Shown in pieces: positions 43,890-52,419 of a DNA stretch of 64,000 bases. The notes below the pieces were generated by a model, which ran no database searches, was not told the origin of the DNA, and saw only the letters and a program-made list of their open reading frames with translations. Made by a program: the position numbers and the translations under genes. The stretch is from the NCBI GenBank assembly GCA_937879965.1, contig CALFMP010000036.1:248001-312000 (forward strand). The letters run 5' to 3'. This DNA is from QKMZ01 sp012965515. Lineage in GTDB: Bacteria; Cyanobacteriota; Vampirovibrionia; Obscuribacterales; Obscuribacteraceae. The stretch's first letter is position 1; every line of letters starts with the position of its first letter.

Positions 43890-44726
43890 ATGAACTCATA
43901 TGTCCTTGGCTTCCTGGTGATGCTCTCCACGTCCGCGCTTGCGGTAGGCGGCATGTTGGTTGTGCGGCGCATAGTGGGCGTCGAGAAATTGAAGAGCTTC
44001 AATGAAGTTGCCGGAAATAGCTTTCAAGTTGTTGGAACGTTTTATGCAGTGCTCCTTGGTCTTATAGTTGTTGATGCGATGACGGATATGTCAGACCTGC
44101 GCTGCGTGGTCGAACAGGAAGCAAATGCTGTCGCAGATGTCTACATTCTCTCCCGCGGCTTGCCTGAAGCACCACAAAAGAAGATTCAAGAACTGGCGTC
44201 CTCTTACGTTGACACAGTCATTGATGATGAATGGCCGGCGATGAAACAAGGTAGGGTCAGTACTAAGGCGATTGTCCAAGTCAACGAATTGTGGAACACA
44301 ATTATCGATTTCAAGCCAACTGCAGATGACCAGAAGGACATCCGCAATATCTGTTTGGACAGAGTTTCAGAACTCGGAGATAGCCGGCGCTCTCGACTGA
44401 TTACCAGTTCGCACGGCGTTTCTGCGGAACTCTGGACAGTCTTGGTCATTGGCGGTGTGCTCACTCTAGGATTTTCGTACTTTCTTGGATTGTCCAGCGT
44501 GATCGGCCAGACTCTCATGACCATCGTCATCGCTAGTACGCTTGCCCTCAATGTTTATCTGGTATTTCTCTTTGGATATCCTTTCTCCGGCGCTTATTGT
44601 GTAGAACCGGAAGCTTTTATGGTTGATCGACTCATTTTCAGCTTGCGCAGCACAAGTAAAGGTGCACTGCCCGACGTGAAAAGTATCAATCCACGCGACC
44701 TTCTCAAAACCCGCGGCAAATTGTAG
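43890..44726 (+). CDS. DUF4239-like membrane protein
   Basis: A 278-residue protein with two N-terminal membrane segments (about 5-25 and 48-65), a 110-residue helical soluble part and two more segments (about 178-220). NEVAGNSFQVVGTFYAVLLGLIV is the hallmark of DUF4239 (bestrophin-related) proteins. Function not established; channel-like role is possible. Confidence 0.85.
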   Translation: MNSYVLGFLVMLSTSALAVGGMLVVRRIVGVEKLKSFNEVAGNSFQVVGTFYAVLLGLIVVDAMTDMSDLRCVVEQEANAVADVYILSRGLPEAPQKKIQELASSYVDTVIDDEWPAMKQGRVSTKAIVQVNELWNTIIDFKPTADDQKDIRNICLDRVSELGDSRRSRLITSSHGVSAELWTVLVIGGVLTLGFSYFLGLSSVIGQTLMTIVIASTLALNVYLVFLFGYPFSGAYCVEPEAFMVDRLIFSLRSTSKGALPDVKSINPRDLLKTRGKL

Positions 44727-44842
44727 GATGTCCTCAAACTTTTTAGATGGATTTGGGAACCGGAGGCATTCCTCCGCGTCCCTCGTGACGTAATTCAAAT
44801 GGCTCTTTCGTCTGAGCTATTTCAATCCCTGGAGGAGCCTCG

Positions 44843-45361
44843 ATGACTACTGCTTTTCTGAAGCGAGTTTTGGCTGGGTTTGCACTTTTGACTATCGTTA
44901 GCCCGATGGCTGCATATGCCGACCACGACAATCATCGCCATCACAACAAGAATTGGCGCGCCAATAGCAATTGGAAAAATAACAACTGGAAGAATAACAA
45001 CTGGAAGCGAAATAGCAATTTGCAAAAGAAGTACTATAAAAACGTGCAAAAAGCACAGCGCAAGCAGAATGACAGATTTCGCAAAATTGCAACCAATAAC
45101 AATCGCGAATACTGGCGCACGCATTGGGGCAACAACTGGAACGATCAGCGCGAATGGTACAGGCACAACATGCGTAATATGCAGCGCGCCAGGCAGGCGC
45201 AACTCGATGCGCAGATGAGAGCGCAATATCTCGCCTATCGCAACAACAATTACAACGGTCCTTACGGTTGGGATATGTATTCGGAGCCCGGATTCTTGGA
45301 TTATTTGCACATGCGTAGTCCGGGGCTTCTCAATTCCATTCGCTCCATAATCGGCTTCTAG
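44843..45361 (+). CDS. secreted Asn/Trp/Arg-rich protein
   Basis: A 172-residue protein with a signal peptide (1-26, ending AYA), then a His/Asn-rich part with three NNWKNN-type repeats, and a basic region rich in Asn, Arg and Trp. The short hydrophobic end is LLNSIRSIIGF. Strongly basic. No family recognised. A GGAGG sequence precedes the start, and a hairpin terminator follows. Confidence 0.75.
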   Translation: MTTAFLKRVLAGFALLTIVSPMAAYADHDNHRHHNKNWRANSNWKNNNWKNNNWKRNSNLQKKYYKNVQKAQRKQNDRFRKIATNNNREYWRTHWGNNWNDQREWYRHNMRNMQRARQAQLDAQMRAQYLAYRNNNYNGPYGWDMYSEPGFLDYLHMRSPGLLNSIRSIIGF

Positions 45362-45423
45362 AGTCGTCAAATGAATAAGTCTCGACTGGCAGGGATGGTT
45401 GTCAGTCGAAGAAGCGGAAAACC

Positions 45424-45461
45424 AGAAGTCCGGTGGAATCGCAAGAGACCACCGGATTTCT
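45424..45461 (+). terminator. rho-independent-like terminator
   Basis: AGAAGTCCGGTGG / CCACCGGATTTCT stem with a 12-base loop, then TACCTTTTCC. 63 bp after the Asn-rich protein gene. Confidence 0.7.
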
Positions 45462-45551
45462 ACCTTTTCCTTGCCATTTGCTTGGCAGAGCGTCGCCTCC
45501 GGCAATCGTTTAAAATAGGATGATTACAATGTTGTCAACTTGCGTGGTTAG

Positions 45552-46571
45552 ATGAATACAAAGCGATTTGCAATTGCGGGCTTAGCCGTCGTCATTTTGG
45601 TTTCAACTGGAACTGCACCCGCCCAGGCTCAATTCTTGAAAAAGCTATTGCAGGGAGGCTCTCAGCAAAGCGAATTCCAGACGAATCCATATGGGAATCA
45701 GTTTGGAAACCAGTTCGGAAATCAGTTCGGGACTAACCAGTTTGGGCAGCCTTATTCGAATTCCGGGTTTGGACAATTTGGCGGTAATCAGTTTGGCGGA
45801 TTCCAGGGCGGCGGCTTCGCCAGCCCCAACATGGGAAACATTACCTCTAGCCTCAATACGCTCGATACCAATGCCGATCAGCTTTCCGGCAGGATTCAAC
45901 GCTTTTTGCAATCCACAGGTCGTTGGGCTCCACAGCCCAAAGGCAATGACATGCAAGTCTGTGTGGCGATGCAGGCGCTCAAGCAGCAAATCGGTCAGTT
46001 GAAACGCAGCGGTAGCGGGAATATTACCCCGCAGTTTCAAATGCAATTGACTCAACTGCAACAGTCCGCGAACAATTTGGTCAACACAATGCAAATCGCA
46101 GGTATTGACCCGGGAACGCGCGGTCAAGCTCAGATGCTGCGCGACAACATCAGCCAAATGATGGCGATGTCGAGCATCACACCTGGTGGCAATGCAATGA
46201 ATCCGTTTTGGAATATGGGGCAGCCGTATGGTGGCAGTCCGATGTTGCACGTGAATCAATCAGGTCGTGGTCAGCTCACAGTCATGGGGCAGCAATACAT
46301 GCGCTTTCGTGACGTTTCGGTAGAAACCATCGATCCAGTGAGCCGGCGAGTACGCGCTTCATTTTCAGGCGGGCGCGATGGAGTCATATTGTCCGGACCG
46401 ATCACGAACCAAACGATGAACGGCATCACCATTGCGGTCGATTCATCGGATAAAGGCGCGGTAAATGGCGTGCTCAATATCGGTTTCGTGTCCAATGGTT
46501 CTATCGGAAACATCAGCTCTACCGGTCAAATGAACGGTCAGGGCTACGCTATTCAGTTCAACGGGCAATAG
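45552..46571 (+). CDS. secreted protein with NQFG repeats
   Basis: A 339-residue protein, signal peptide 1-27 (ending AQA). Residues 45-85 carry GNQFG repeats and a Gly/Phe-rich stretch; 95-200 is helical and Gln-rich; the final 110 residues are strand-rich (GQLTVMGQQYMRFRDVSVETI, GVILSGPI). Low-complexity Asn/Gln/Phe/Gly parts of this kind may self-associate. Family unknown. Confidence 0.75.
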   Translation: MNTKRFAIAGLAVVILVSTGTAPAQAQFLKKLLQGGSQQSEFQTNPYGNQFGNQFGNQFGTNQFGQPYSNSGFGQFGGNQFGGFQGGGFASPNMGNITSSLNTLDTNADQLSGRIQRFLQSTGRWAPQPKGNDMQVCVAMQALKQQIGQLKRSGSGNITPQFQMQLTQLQQSANNLVNTMQIAGIDPGTRGQAQMLRDNISQMMAMSSITPGGNAMNPFWNMGQPYGGSPMLHVNQSGRGQLTVMGQQYMRFRDVSVETIDPVSRRVRASFSGGRDGVILSGPITNQTMNGITIAVDSSDKGAVNGVLNIGFVSNGSIGNISSTGQMNGQGYAIQFNGQ

Positions 46572-46691
46572 TCTAAAGCTTCATGAAATCCCTTAGGTGC
46601 GGGGTCCCGACCGCGCATTCAATCAGCTAGAATTACTGGATGACGCTCAATGATGAAAACTGGAAGTTACTAGTTGCGAATACAGCGCAGC

Positions 46692-46780
46692 GTAGGGTCG
46701 CATTGCATGCGACCGAATTTAAGCGTGGGGTCGCATTGCATGCGACCGAATTTAAGCGTAGGGTCGCATTGCATGCGACC
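46692..46780. repeat. three 33-bp tandem units, each with a REP-like hairpin
   Basis: Units start at 46692, 46725 and 46758; each has GGTCGCAT, loop TGC, ATGCGACC, then GAATTTAAGC in the first two. Since 33 is a multiple of 3, they are translatable as RVALHATEFKR three times in the upstream open frame of the next gene. Confidence 0.9.
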
Positions 46781-46810
46781 GAAATTCTGCGCAGCATGCA
46801 CTTGCTGAAT

Positions 46811-48748
46811 ATGAAGCGCTCCTATTTAGCGCTGGCTGCTTGCATTTTGCTTTCCGGCAATATTCCGGTGTTTTCTTCTGCATATTTCGACTTAGAAGGG
46901 CAGTGGATTAAGACCTTCAATGAAGGTGTCACTGCGCTCGACTCGAATCTCTACGGAAAGTCGGAGCCTTTGCTGAAGGAGGCTGTTTCGCTTTCAGAAC
47001 GTTTTGGTGCAGGCGACCCCCGGTATCCTAAGAGTCTTGGTGAGTTGGGACGGCTTTATACGATTCGCCGCCGATATGCTGAAGCCGAGCCACTTCTGGA
47101 GCAGCAATTGCACTTCACTGAAGTTCAATTGGGTAAGAACAGTGGAAAGACTATTCCCGCTCTCGGTCAATTGATCAAGTTCTACATGCTGTACGGAACC
47201 GCCAAGAAAGCTGATCCGCTTGCAGAAGAACTGCTTGGATTTATTGATGGGAAGATGAGAGAAGATGCTGAGATGAATGCATCGCAGCCCACGCCTGGTA
47301 GTGGGAAGGTACTTACCGCCTGGGCTGGTACCGCTCCGCCTGCGACGCACATTCCGCGTATGGACTGGGCGGTAACATGTGATCGCTTAGGTGATTTATA
47401 TCGGTTCAGAAAGAAATTCGAGATGGCAGAACGCTTTTATAAAGCTGGTCTCGACATCAAAGTGACCATCATGGGCAAAGAGCACATGTCGATGGCGGTG
47501 AGCTACGACAATTTAGGAATGCTCGCTCTCGACAAAGAAGAGTACAAAGACGCCGAGGATTATTTCCGCGAGTCGCTTGAGACGACACAGAAGATCATGG
47601 GCAACGGAGACCCTGATACCTACGCGCGTTTAGACCGCCTTGCAAAAGCGTTGATCAAAGAGAAGAAGTTCGACGAAGCTGAGAAAACCTACTACCGCGC
47701 GCTCGAAATTTGGAAGAACGAACCGAATTCTGCCGGTGCAAAAGCACGTTGTCTGTATCAACTTGGTTCGATGCAATGCGATATTGGTCGCTTCGGATCG
47801 GCTGCTGGCCTACTAAGCCAAGCGTTGAATCTATCCGTGAAAGCGAATGGATCTTTGTCTTATTACAATGTACCTTACATGCGCAAGTTGGCATACGCGC
47901 TGTACTACTGCGGGCGCCACGGCGAGGCGGAAGGATTGAAATCTCGTGCAAACTGGCTTGCTGACGGAATGGAAGAGCCGAAGCCGGACAAGCCTGCTGA
48001 GAAAGCGGATGTAAAAACTGCTGTGAAGCCTGGAGGGAAAACGAGCGATACGGCAGTTGCAAAATCGGGCGATAAAACTGCCGAGAAAACTAGTGATAAG
48101 CCGGGAGACAAAACAGCGCAGAAGACCGGCGGAAAGCCTGGCGACAAGATTTCTGCAACTGCAAAGAGTGACACAACTAAAGGTGGAAAAGTTGCTGCTG
48201 GTGATAAAGGCGAGAAAGTTTCCAACGCTTATGACCCAGATAAGAAGTTCATCAAGCCCGGCACTGCAACTGCCGCTGAGATGATCAAATCCATGCGCGA
48301 ACAAGGTAAATCTGGTCCGATGAAACCCGTGCCAGAAGATGAAGACGAAAAGCCGATGAACCTCATGAAGATGATGCGCGAAGCTGAAGCGGGTGCGTCA
48401 TCTCGTGCACAAAGCGCAGTATCGCCGTCGACCGTGGTTCCCGAGGCGCCGGTCGTTGCGCCAGCGCCTTCTGCCCCTGTGCAACCGGCGACAGTAGAGC
48501 CGATAACTGCACCGCCCGCAACTGCCCAGCCCGCAACTGCCCAGCCCCCAACTGCAGAACCGGCACCTATACATCCGGCACCTGTACAAAGCACACCTCC
48601 CCCCCAGGAAGCTGATCCGCCTGAAGTGAGTCAGCCAGCGAATACAACGCCTTCGTCGGCGACTTCGCAACCTCAAGGTGATGCACCGCCCCAACCGGCA
48701 GGGCGCGCCCCGTTGCCAGGACAGTCTCCGGATAGCTCTCAGCCTTAG
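46811..48748 (+). CDS. secreted TPR protein with Pro-rich C-terminus
   Basis: A 645-residue protein. The start is placed at 46811, which yields a signal peptide (MKRSYLALAACILLSGNIPV to SSA). ATGs at 46796 and 46640 are in frame, but the latter would translate three hairpin repeats and bury the signal peptide. Kinesin-light-chain-like TPR units run to about residue 380 (LGELGRLYTIRRRYAEAEPL, YDNLGMLALDKEEYKDAEDY). A Lys/Gly/Thr-rich region with DKTAEKTxDKPGDK repeats follows, then a Pro/Ala-rich tail. Probably an exported scaffold with a wall-spanning tail. Confidence 0.8.
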   Translation: MKRSYLALAACILLSGNIPVFSSAYFDLEGQWIKTFNEGVTALDSNLYGKSEPLLKEAVSLSERFGAGDPRYPKSLGELGRLYTIRRRYAEAEPLLEQQLHFTEVQLGKNSGKTIPALGQLIKFYMLYGTAKKADPLAEELLGFIDGKMREDAEMNASQPTPGSGKVLTAWAGTAPPATHIPRMDWAVTCDRLGDLYRFRKKFEMAERFYKAGLDIKVTIMGKEHMSMAVSYDNLGMLALDKEEYKDAEDYFRESLETTQKIMGNGDPDTYARLDRLAKALIKEKKFDEAEKTYYRALEIWKNEPNSAGAKARCLYQLGSMQCDIGRFGSAAGLLSQALNLSVKANGSLSYYNVPYMRKLAYALYYCGRHGEAEGLKSRANWLADGMEEPKPDKPAEKADVKTAVKPGGKTSDTAVAKSGDKTAEKTSDKPGDKTAQKTGGKPGDKISATAKSDTTKGGKVAAGDKGEKVSNAYDPDKKFIKPGTATAAEMIKSMREQGKSGPMKPVPEDEDEKPMNLMKMMREAEAGASSRAQSAVSPSTVVPEAPVVAPAPSAPVQPATVEPITAPPATAQPATAQPPTAEPAPIHPAPVQSTPPPQEADPPEVSQPANTTPSSATSQPQGDAPPQPAGRAPLPGQSPDSSQP

Positions 48749-48951
48749 GCAGGAAAAATCCCAGATTGGATGCAGCTAACCTTCGAGCTCCGTTTTTGTG
48801 CTCTCTTGGCAGCCTCCTCGAAATAGGACGTTTCTTGAAAGCCTGAGCCTGTTTCTCTTTCGGCTGGTTTTGCTTCCTATTAACGATTGAAAACGCTGAA
48901 AGTGCCCCCTGGGTATGGCGTCAACCGTCTGTGGTAACATGAATAACCTAT

Positions 48952-49025
48952 CTGCCCGTAGCCCAGCTGGATAGAGCGCATGGCTACGAACCATGAGGTC
49001 GGGAGTTCGAATCTCTCCGGGCAGG
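48952..49025 (+). tRNA. tRNA-Arg (anticodon ACG)
   Basis: A full cloverleaf: acceptor CTGCCCG/CGGGCAG, D-arm with AGCTGGATA loop (one C-A mismatch in the stem), anticodon stem CATGG/CCATG with loop CTACGAA, T-arm GGGAG/CTCTC with TTCGAAT, discriminator G. CCA is not encoded. The A at position 34 would be inosine, reading CGU, CGC and CGA. The 3' part from the anticodon loop on is duplicated at 59551 by island insertion, and the gene stays intact. Confidence 0.93.
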
Positions 49026-49039
49026 TATATAGAACGGCT
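48984..49039 (+). repeat. attL core of the genomic island
   Basis: 56 bases, from the anticodon loop of tRNA-Arg to the first arm of its terminator, identical to 59551-59606. Left boundary of the island. Confidence 0.95.
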
Positions 49040-49076
49040 TTCTCTGAGCGAATTCGCGAAGGTTGAGCCGTTTTTT
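49033..49076 (+). terminator. terminator of tRNA-Arg, right arm supplied by the island
   Basis: AACGGCT (49033-49039) pairs with AGCCGTT (49066-49072), then a T-run. Inside is a GCGAATTCGC palindrome. The left arm belongs to the att core; the right arm and T-run are island DNA. Confidence 0.8.
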
Positions 49077-49098
49077 ATTGGGGCGGGTGATCTGCAAT

Positions 49099-49130
49099 TA
49101 TGGCCCCTATATGGCCCCTTTGGCATCAAA
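49099..49130 (+). repeat. left arm-type repeat of the island
   Basis: TATGGCCCCTATATGGCCCC plus 12 bases, 29 of 32 identical and in the same orientation as 59389-59420. An inverted GGGGCCATA lies near 49154-49162. Probable integrase arm-binding sites. Confidence 0.7.
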
Positions 49131-49241
49131 CTCGATCAATCGAAAAAGAACTCGGGGCCATAGATGATGCGCGAAAAACCATAGGGTCGCTTTAGAAAAC
49201 CTGTGCATTGGTTGAGGAAGTTGACGGACTAAAATGGCGAC

Positions 49242-50804
49242 GTGACAAATCTAAAAAGTATTCTTGAATTTGATCATTTTACTTCTCCATATCGAACGAC
49301 AAGAATGGAAGAGGTGCACAAGGATTTGCAGAACGTCATTTCTGTAAATGCTGCTGAGGTGTTTGTTCCTGGCTTTAGTATCTACGCTGCTCAGCCACCT
49401 TGGACATATTGGAATGTTGACTTGGTGCTCAGAGTAAAGTCTGTTTTGGAAGCAAGACGAGACAGCTCGCTGCGCGCGTTGACGGAAAGTCCGCATTTAC
49501 TAGAAACGGCTTTTCGTGTGATTTTGGATGATTCATGGAAATCCGTTTCAGAGAAAACAATCGTATTAAGTAAACCAGAGGATTTGAGAACTTTTGCAAC
49601 TGTCATCTTACCCGAGTACCTTCGCTTGGCAGAACACGCTTACGTCAATCTTCTTCGATTCCTTTGGAAGGTCATGGGACGGAAACGATTCAATACCGCT
49701 GCAGCGCTTCAGCAGTTACCGCGTGAGTTCTCTGATTCAGTTTTGTTTGGTTATGATGATCGTCTTCGGAATGGAATTGCCCATGGCGAGATCAGATATG
49801 GTGTTTTTGAGATTACATATGGCGACAGGGATGGCGAGATAACTGCAGACGCAACGGACATACTGTGCTTGCTAGACAATCTCTGGTCTACATGTAACTC
49901 GCTTGGACTGGGTATTCTTTTGTTCTTGAGCGAGTCACTCTCATCGGACTCGGAAAGATTTACACTTCTACCTCCCTCAATCATGACCTTTCTAATGAGA
50001 GGGCAGCGTGATCGGCGTTGCCTTGTTGTTGAGACTTCTCTTGTCCATAGCAGTGGCACAGACCAAGAACTAAACGTTTATGTGAAATGTTGCAAGATGA
50101 CTGACAGTCTACTTAAGCATGAGGCCTTGAAAATAGCTCATGACGCATTTTTGGTCAGTGGCTGGCGTTACCATTCTGTTCTTATTGCATTTGATACTGG
50201 CATACGGGTTCCATCGTTAATTAGGATAGTGGCCGAGCCTTTCAAATCACTATTGGATTCAGGTGTGGAATTGACCAATCTTGAAGAAGCCATGCCCCTC
50301 GCACACGTTTGGAAACCGCTTCATCCGCTTTTTTCAAAGTGGGAGTTGTACAGCAATATCTTCTATGCGCGGAATTACTCTGACAAATTTATGAAGCATC
50401 GTTTGCGTATTCGTTCTGTAGAAAACGTTTCAATCGGTCTAACAGCAAGGGTTCGAATCACGGCCGTTGTGAAACGTCGATACATTGGACTTCCCTCGTC
50501 TGAATTCTTTGAAGATATTGCGGCACTTAGTCATGAGCTAGGAAACAAACCAATTTTGGTCGGCTCTCCTCTAGAGGGTCGCATGCGTTTCTTCCGAAAA
50601 CCAAGCTATGTTTGGGTTGACCTGTACAGGGAAGATTGCAGTCTCCGCCAGATTGGAAGAGGCGGATGGTATGGAGACAACTTGATGCTAACCAGTGAGT
50701 TTAGAAAAGGAATTTTTTCTCGAGCAATCATGCCAGGTGCACAAAAAGTTCGCGTGAAACGCGTAGATATTGTTTTTGCACCACCTTTTGATAGGGCTGA
50801 GTGA
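49242..50804 (+). CDS. HEPN-motif protein of unknown function
   Basis: A 520-residue cytoplasmic protein, GTG start. A helical N-terminal half carries an Rx4H motif, R176-N-G-I-A-H181 in DDRLRNGIAHGEI, the signature of HEPN RNases. The C-terminal half (about 245-515) is strand-rich and unrecognised (ELNVYVKCCKMTDSLLKHEA; VRITAVVKRRYIG). HEPN proteins often act as RNases in defence and toxin systems. First cargo gene of the island, on the same strand as the next five. Confidence 0.65.
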   Translation: MTNLKSILEFDHFTSPYRTTRMEEVHKDLQNVISVNAAEVFVPGFSIYAAQPPWTYWNVDLVLRVKSVLEARRDSSLRALTESPHLLETAFRVILDDSWKSVSEKTIVLSKPEDLRTFATVILPEYLRLAEHAYVNLLRFLWKVMGRKRFNTAAALQQLPREFSDSVLFGYDDRLRNGIAHGEIRYGVFEITYGDRDGEITADATDILCLLDNLWSTCNSLGLGILLFLSESLSSDSERFTLLPPSIMTFLMRGQRDRRCLVVETSLVHSSGTDQELNVYVKCCKMTDSLLKHEALKIAHDAFLVSGWRYHSVLIAFDTGIRVPSLIRIVAEPFKSLLDSGVELTNLEEAMPLAHVWKPLHPLFSKWELYSNIFYARNYSDKFMKHRLRIRSVENVSIGLTARVRITAVVKRRYIGLPSSEFFEDIAALSHELGNKPILVGSPLEGRMRFFRKPSYVWVDLYREDCSLRQIGRGGWYGDNLMLTSEFRKGIFSRAIMPGAQKVRVKRVDIVFAPPFDRAE

Positions 50805-50951
50805 TAAATGCGTATGAGGAATTTTCTTACCTTTCCGCATGGTCAAAATAGGATTTCTCTGCACTTTTGTAGAATTTTTGGCGGCTGTGCGGATCTCGAA
50901 GTGTGCTTGAAAGGCGAGACTTAGTTGGGGTTAGATAGGGGAAGGTTGATA

Positions 50952-51701
50952 ATGGAACTGAAAGTTCACGCATGCGGAAGAATCGAAAGAGCGTTGGATC
51001 GATTTCAAGAAGCACATTTTTGGATCCATCAAATGGAAATGAACTACCACACTTCTGATCCTTTTCGTTGGAATCTCAATGCGTTTCTGAAGTCTATAAA
51101 AGAGGTGCCACTACTCCTAAAGGCTGCTCTTCAAAATGACAAAAATTGGATCGATTGGTATCGTCCGCGTGCTGATGAACTTAGAACTGATCCTTTGATT
51201 TCAACACTTTCAATGAAAAGGGATTTAGTAGTTCACCGAGATATGCTTGTCCCAAAGAGCACAGGTTCAGTAGGAACTACTGAACTTCGCGGGATGAAGA
51301 TTTACATGGGTGTTCCTATAAATCCTTTTGATGATTCTGAGATTGCGATGAAAAGGTACTTGGATGTCGCCAAGACGACTGGCGATGTGCTTGGGATTCT
51401 TTCAAGAGATGAAGATTCAATTCCCTGTGTTTTCAGAGCCTGGCAGCTGCCTGAGTTTGAAAAAGAACTTGTATTGTTATGCAGTGAAGCCTGGCTGAGA
51501 ATTGGGCAAGATCTGACGAAGACATTAGAGTGGCTTGGTGAGCAGGTTCCACCTTACGATCTTGATTGTCGGCATAGAAACAAAGGATATCAATTTATGC
51601 TCTTTGACCGCGAAGAACTGATTAATGGCTTTGATCTTAAATCGAATGAAAAGGAAGCCAAAAAAGGCGCGAAAATTCCTCGATTTCAGCAAGAATCGTG
51701 A
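50952..51701 (+). CDS. HEPN-like protein
   Basis: A 249-residue helical protein. The pattern of RWNLNAFLKSIKEVPLLLK, WIDWYRPRADELRTDP and MKRDLVVHRDML (R90 to H95, Rx4H) is that of HEPN domains, whose Arg and His form the RNase site at a dimer interface. The ATG at 50952 follows GGGGAAGG; nine more residues upstream lack support. No nucleotidyltransferase partner is adjacent, unlike HEPN/MNT pairs. A 718-bp gap without a clear gene follows. Confidence 0.75.
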   Translation: MELKVHACGRIERALDRFQEAHFWIHQMEMNYHTSDPFRWNLNAFLKSIKEVPLLLKAALQNDKNWIDWYRPRADELRTDPLISTLSMKRDLVVHRDMLVPKSTGSVGTTELRGMKIYMGVPINPFDDSEIAMKRYLDVAKTTGDVLGILSRDEDSIPCVFRAWQLPEFEKELVLLCSEAWLRIGQDLTKTLEWLGEQVPPYDLDCRHRNKGYQFMLFDREELINGFDLKSNEKEAKKGAKIPRFQQES

Positions 51702-52419
51702 GCATCAGGAAAACGCGCATTCGTTCATTGCAATCAAAGGCAATCAACACTTAGCAAAGGCGCTCTGTGAAATTCTTCACGGACATAGGTTTCGGGAAAA
51801 CGGGCGCCGCGAAAATGCGATAGTTGCAAATGTTGTTCGTGCTCGGGATGCGGATCTTCATAATGATTTTTGCTGGGCACGCCTCAAATGAACCAGCAGT
51901 CGCGCTCCTTGAAACTTGGGCACCACGGCTTCTGAAAATGGGCACACCGCAAAAGTCAGCAATGATCGCACGTTCAAGCTTTGGGCGCCTGGCCCGCTTA
52001 TCCTGCCTGTCGGACCTACTTATTTAGGACATTTTGACTATTTTTGGGGGACTCTTCAAATCGCGCGTCAATGAAAAAATGCGTCCAACATATGAAGAAT
52101 TCCCCCGCACGCATCCGCCCTTCTGCCGGAATACCGTCGAACTGGGGTCCTGGCGTGAAGCCTGCCGAAGGCATCCGAAGGACTTGGGCTTCGCGCCGGG
52201 AGTTCGGCGGTAGGCTGGTTGCCAGGCAGATCGGCGGGGGCTACCTTTCGGGACTGCAGCGAATGCAGCAAGGATGCAATGACTCATGGCATGGAAATGA
52301 AGATGGGCACGGTGTCTCGTGTACTTCTGAGTCGATTACATAACTTAGTGAAAAGATCGTTGAAATTGGCAGGTAACCGGCTCATAGTGTATGAACAAAC
52401 ATGGTAATTAGGTGCGGCT
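51702..52419. other. 718-bp gap with GC-rich patch
   Basis: Only short overlapping ORFs in several frames, none protein-like. The part 52090-52290 is clearly more GC-rich than its neighbours (CTGCCGGAATACC, GCGCCGGGAGTTCGGCGG). It may be the remnant of an older insertion or a structured noncoding segment. Confidence 0.5.

Noticed and set aside
48776..49129. minus-strand ORF containing GEIRTPDLMVR
   Set aside because: This is the antisense translation of tRNA-Arg, a well-known false ORF.
51625..51891. 88-codon ORF overlapping the HEPN gene end
   Set aside because: Shares sequence with a well-supported gene in another frame and shows no motif; could be a decayed fragment, but cannot be shown.
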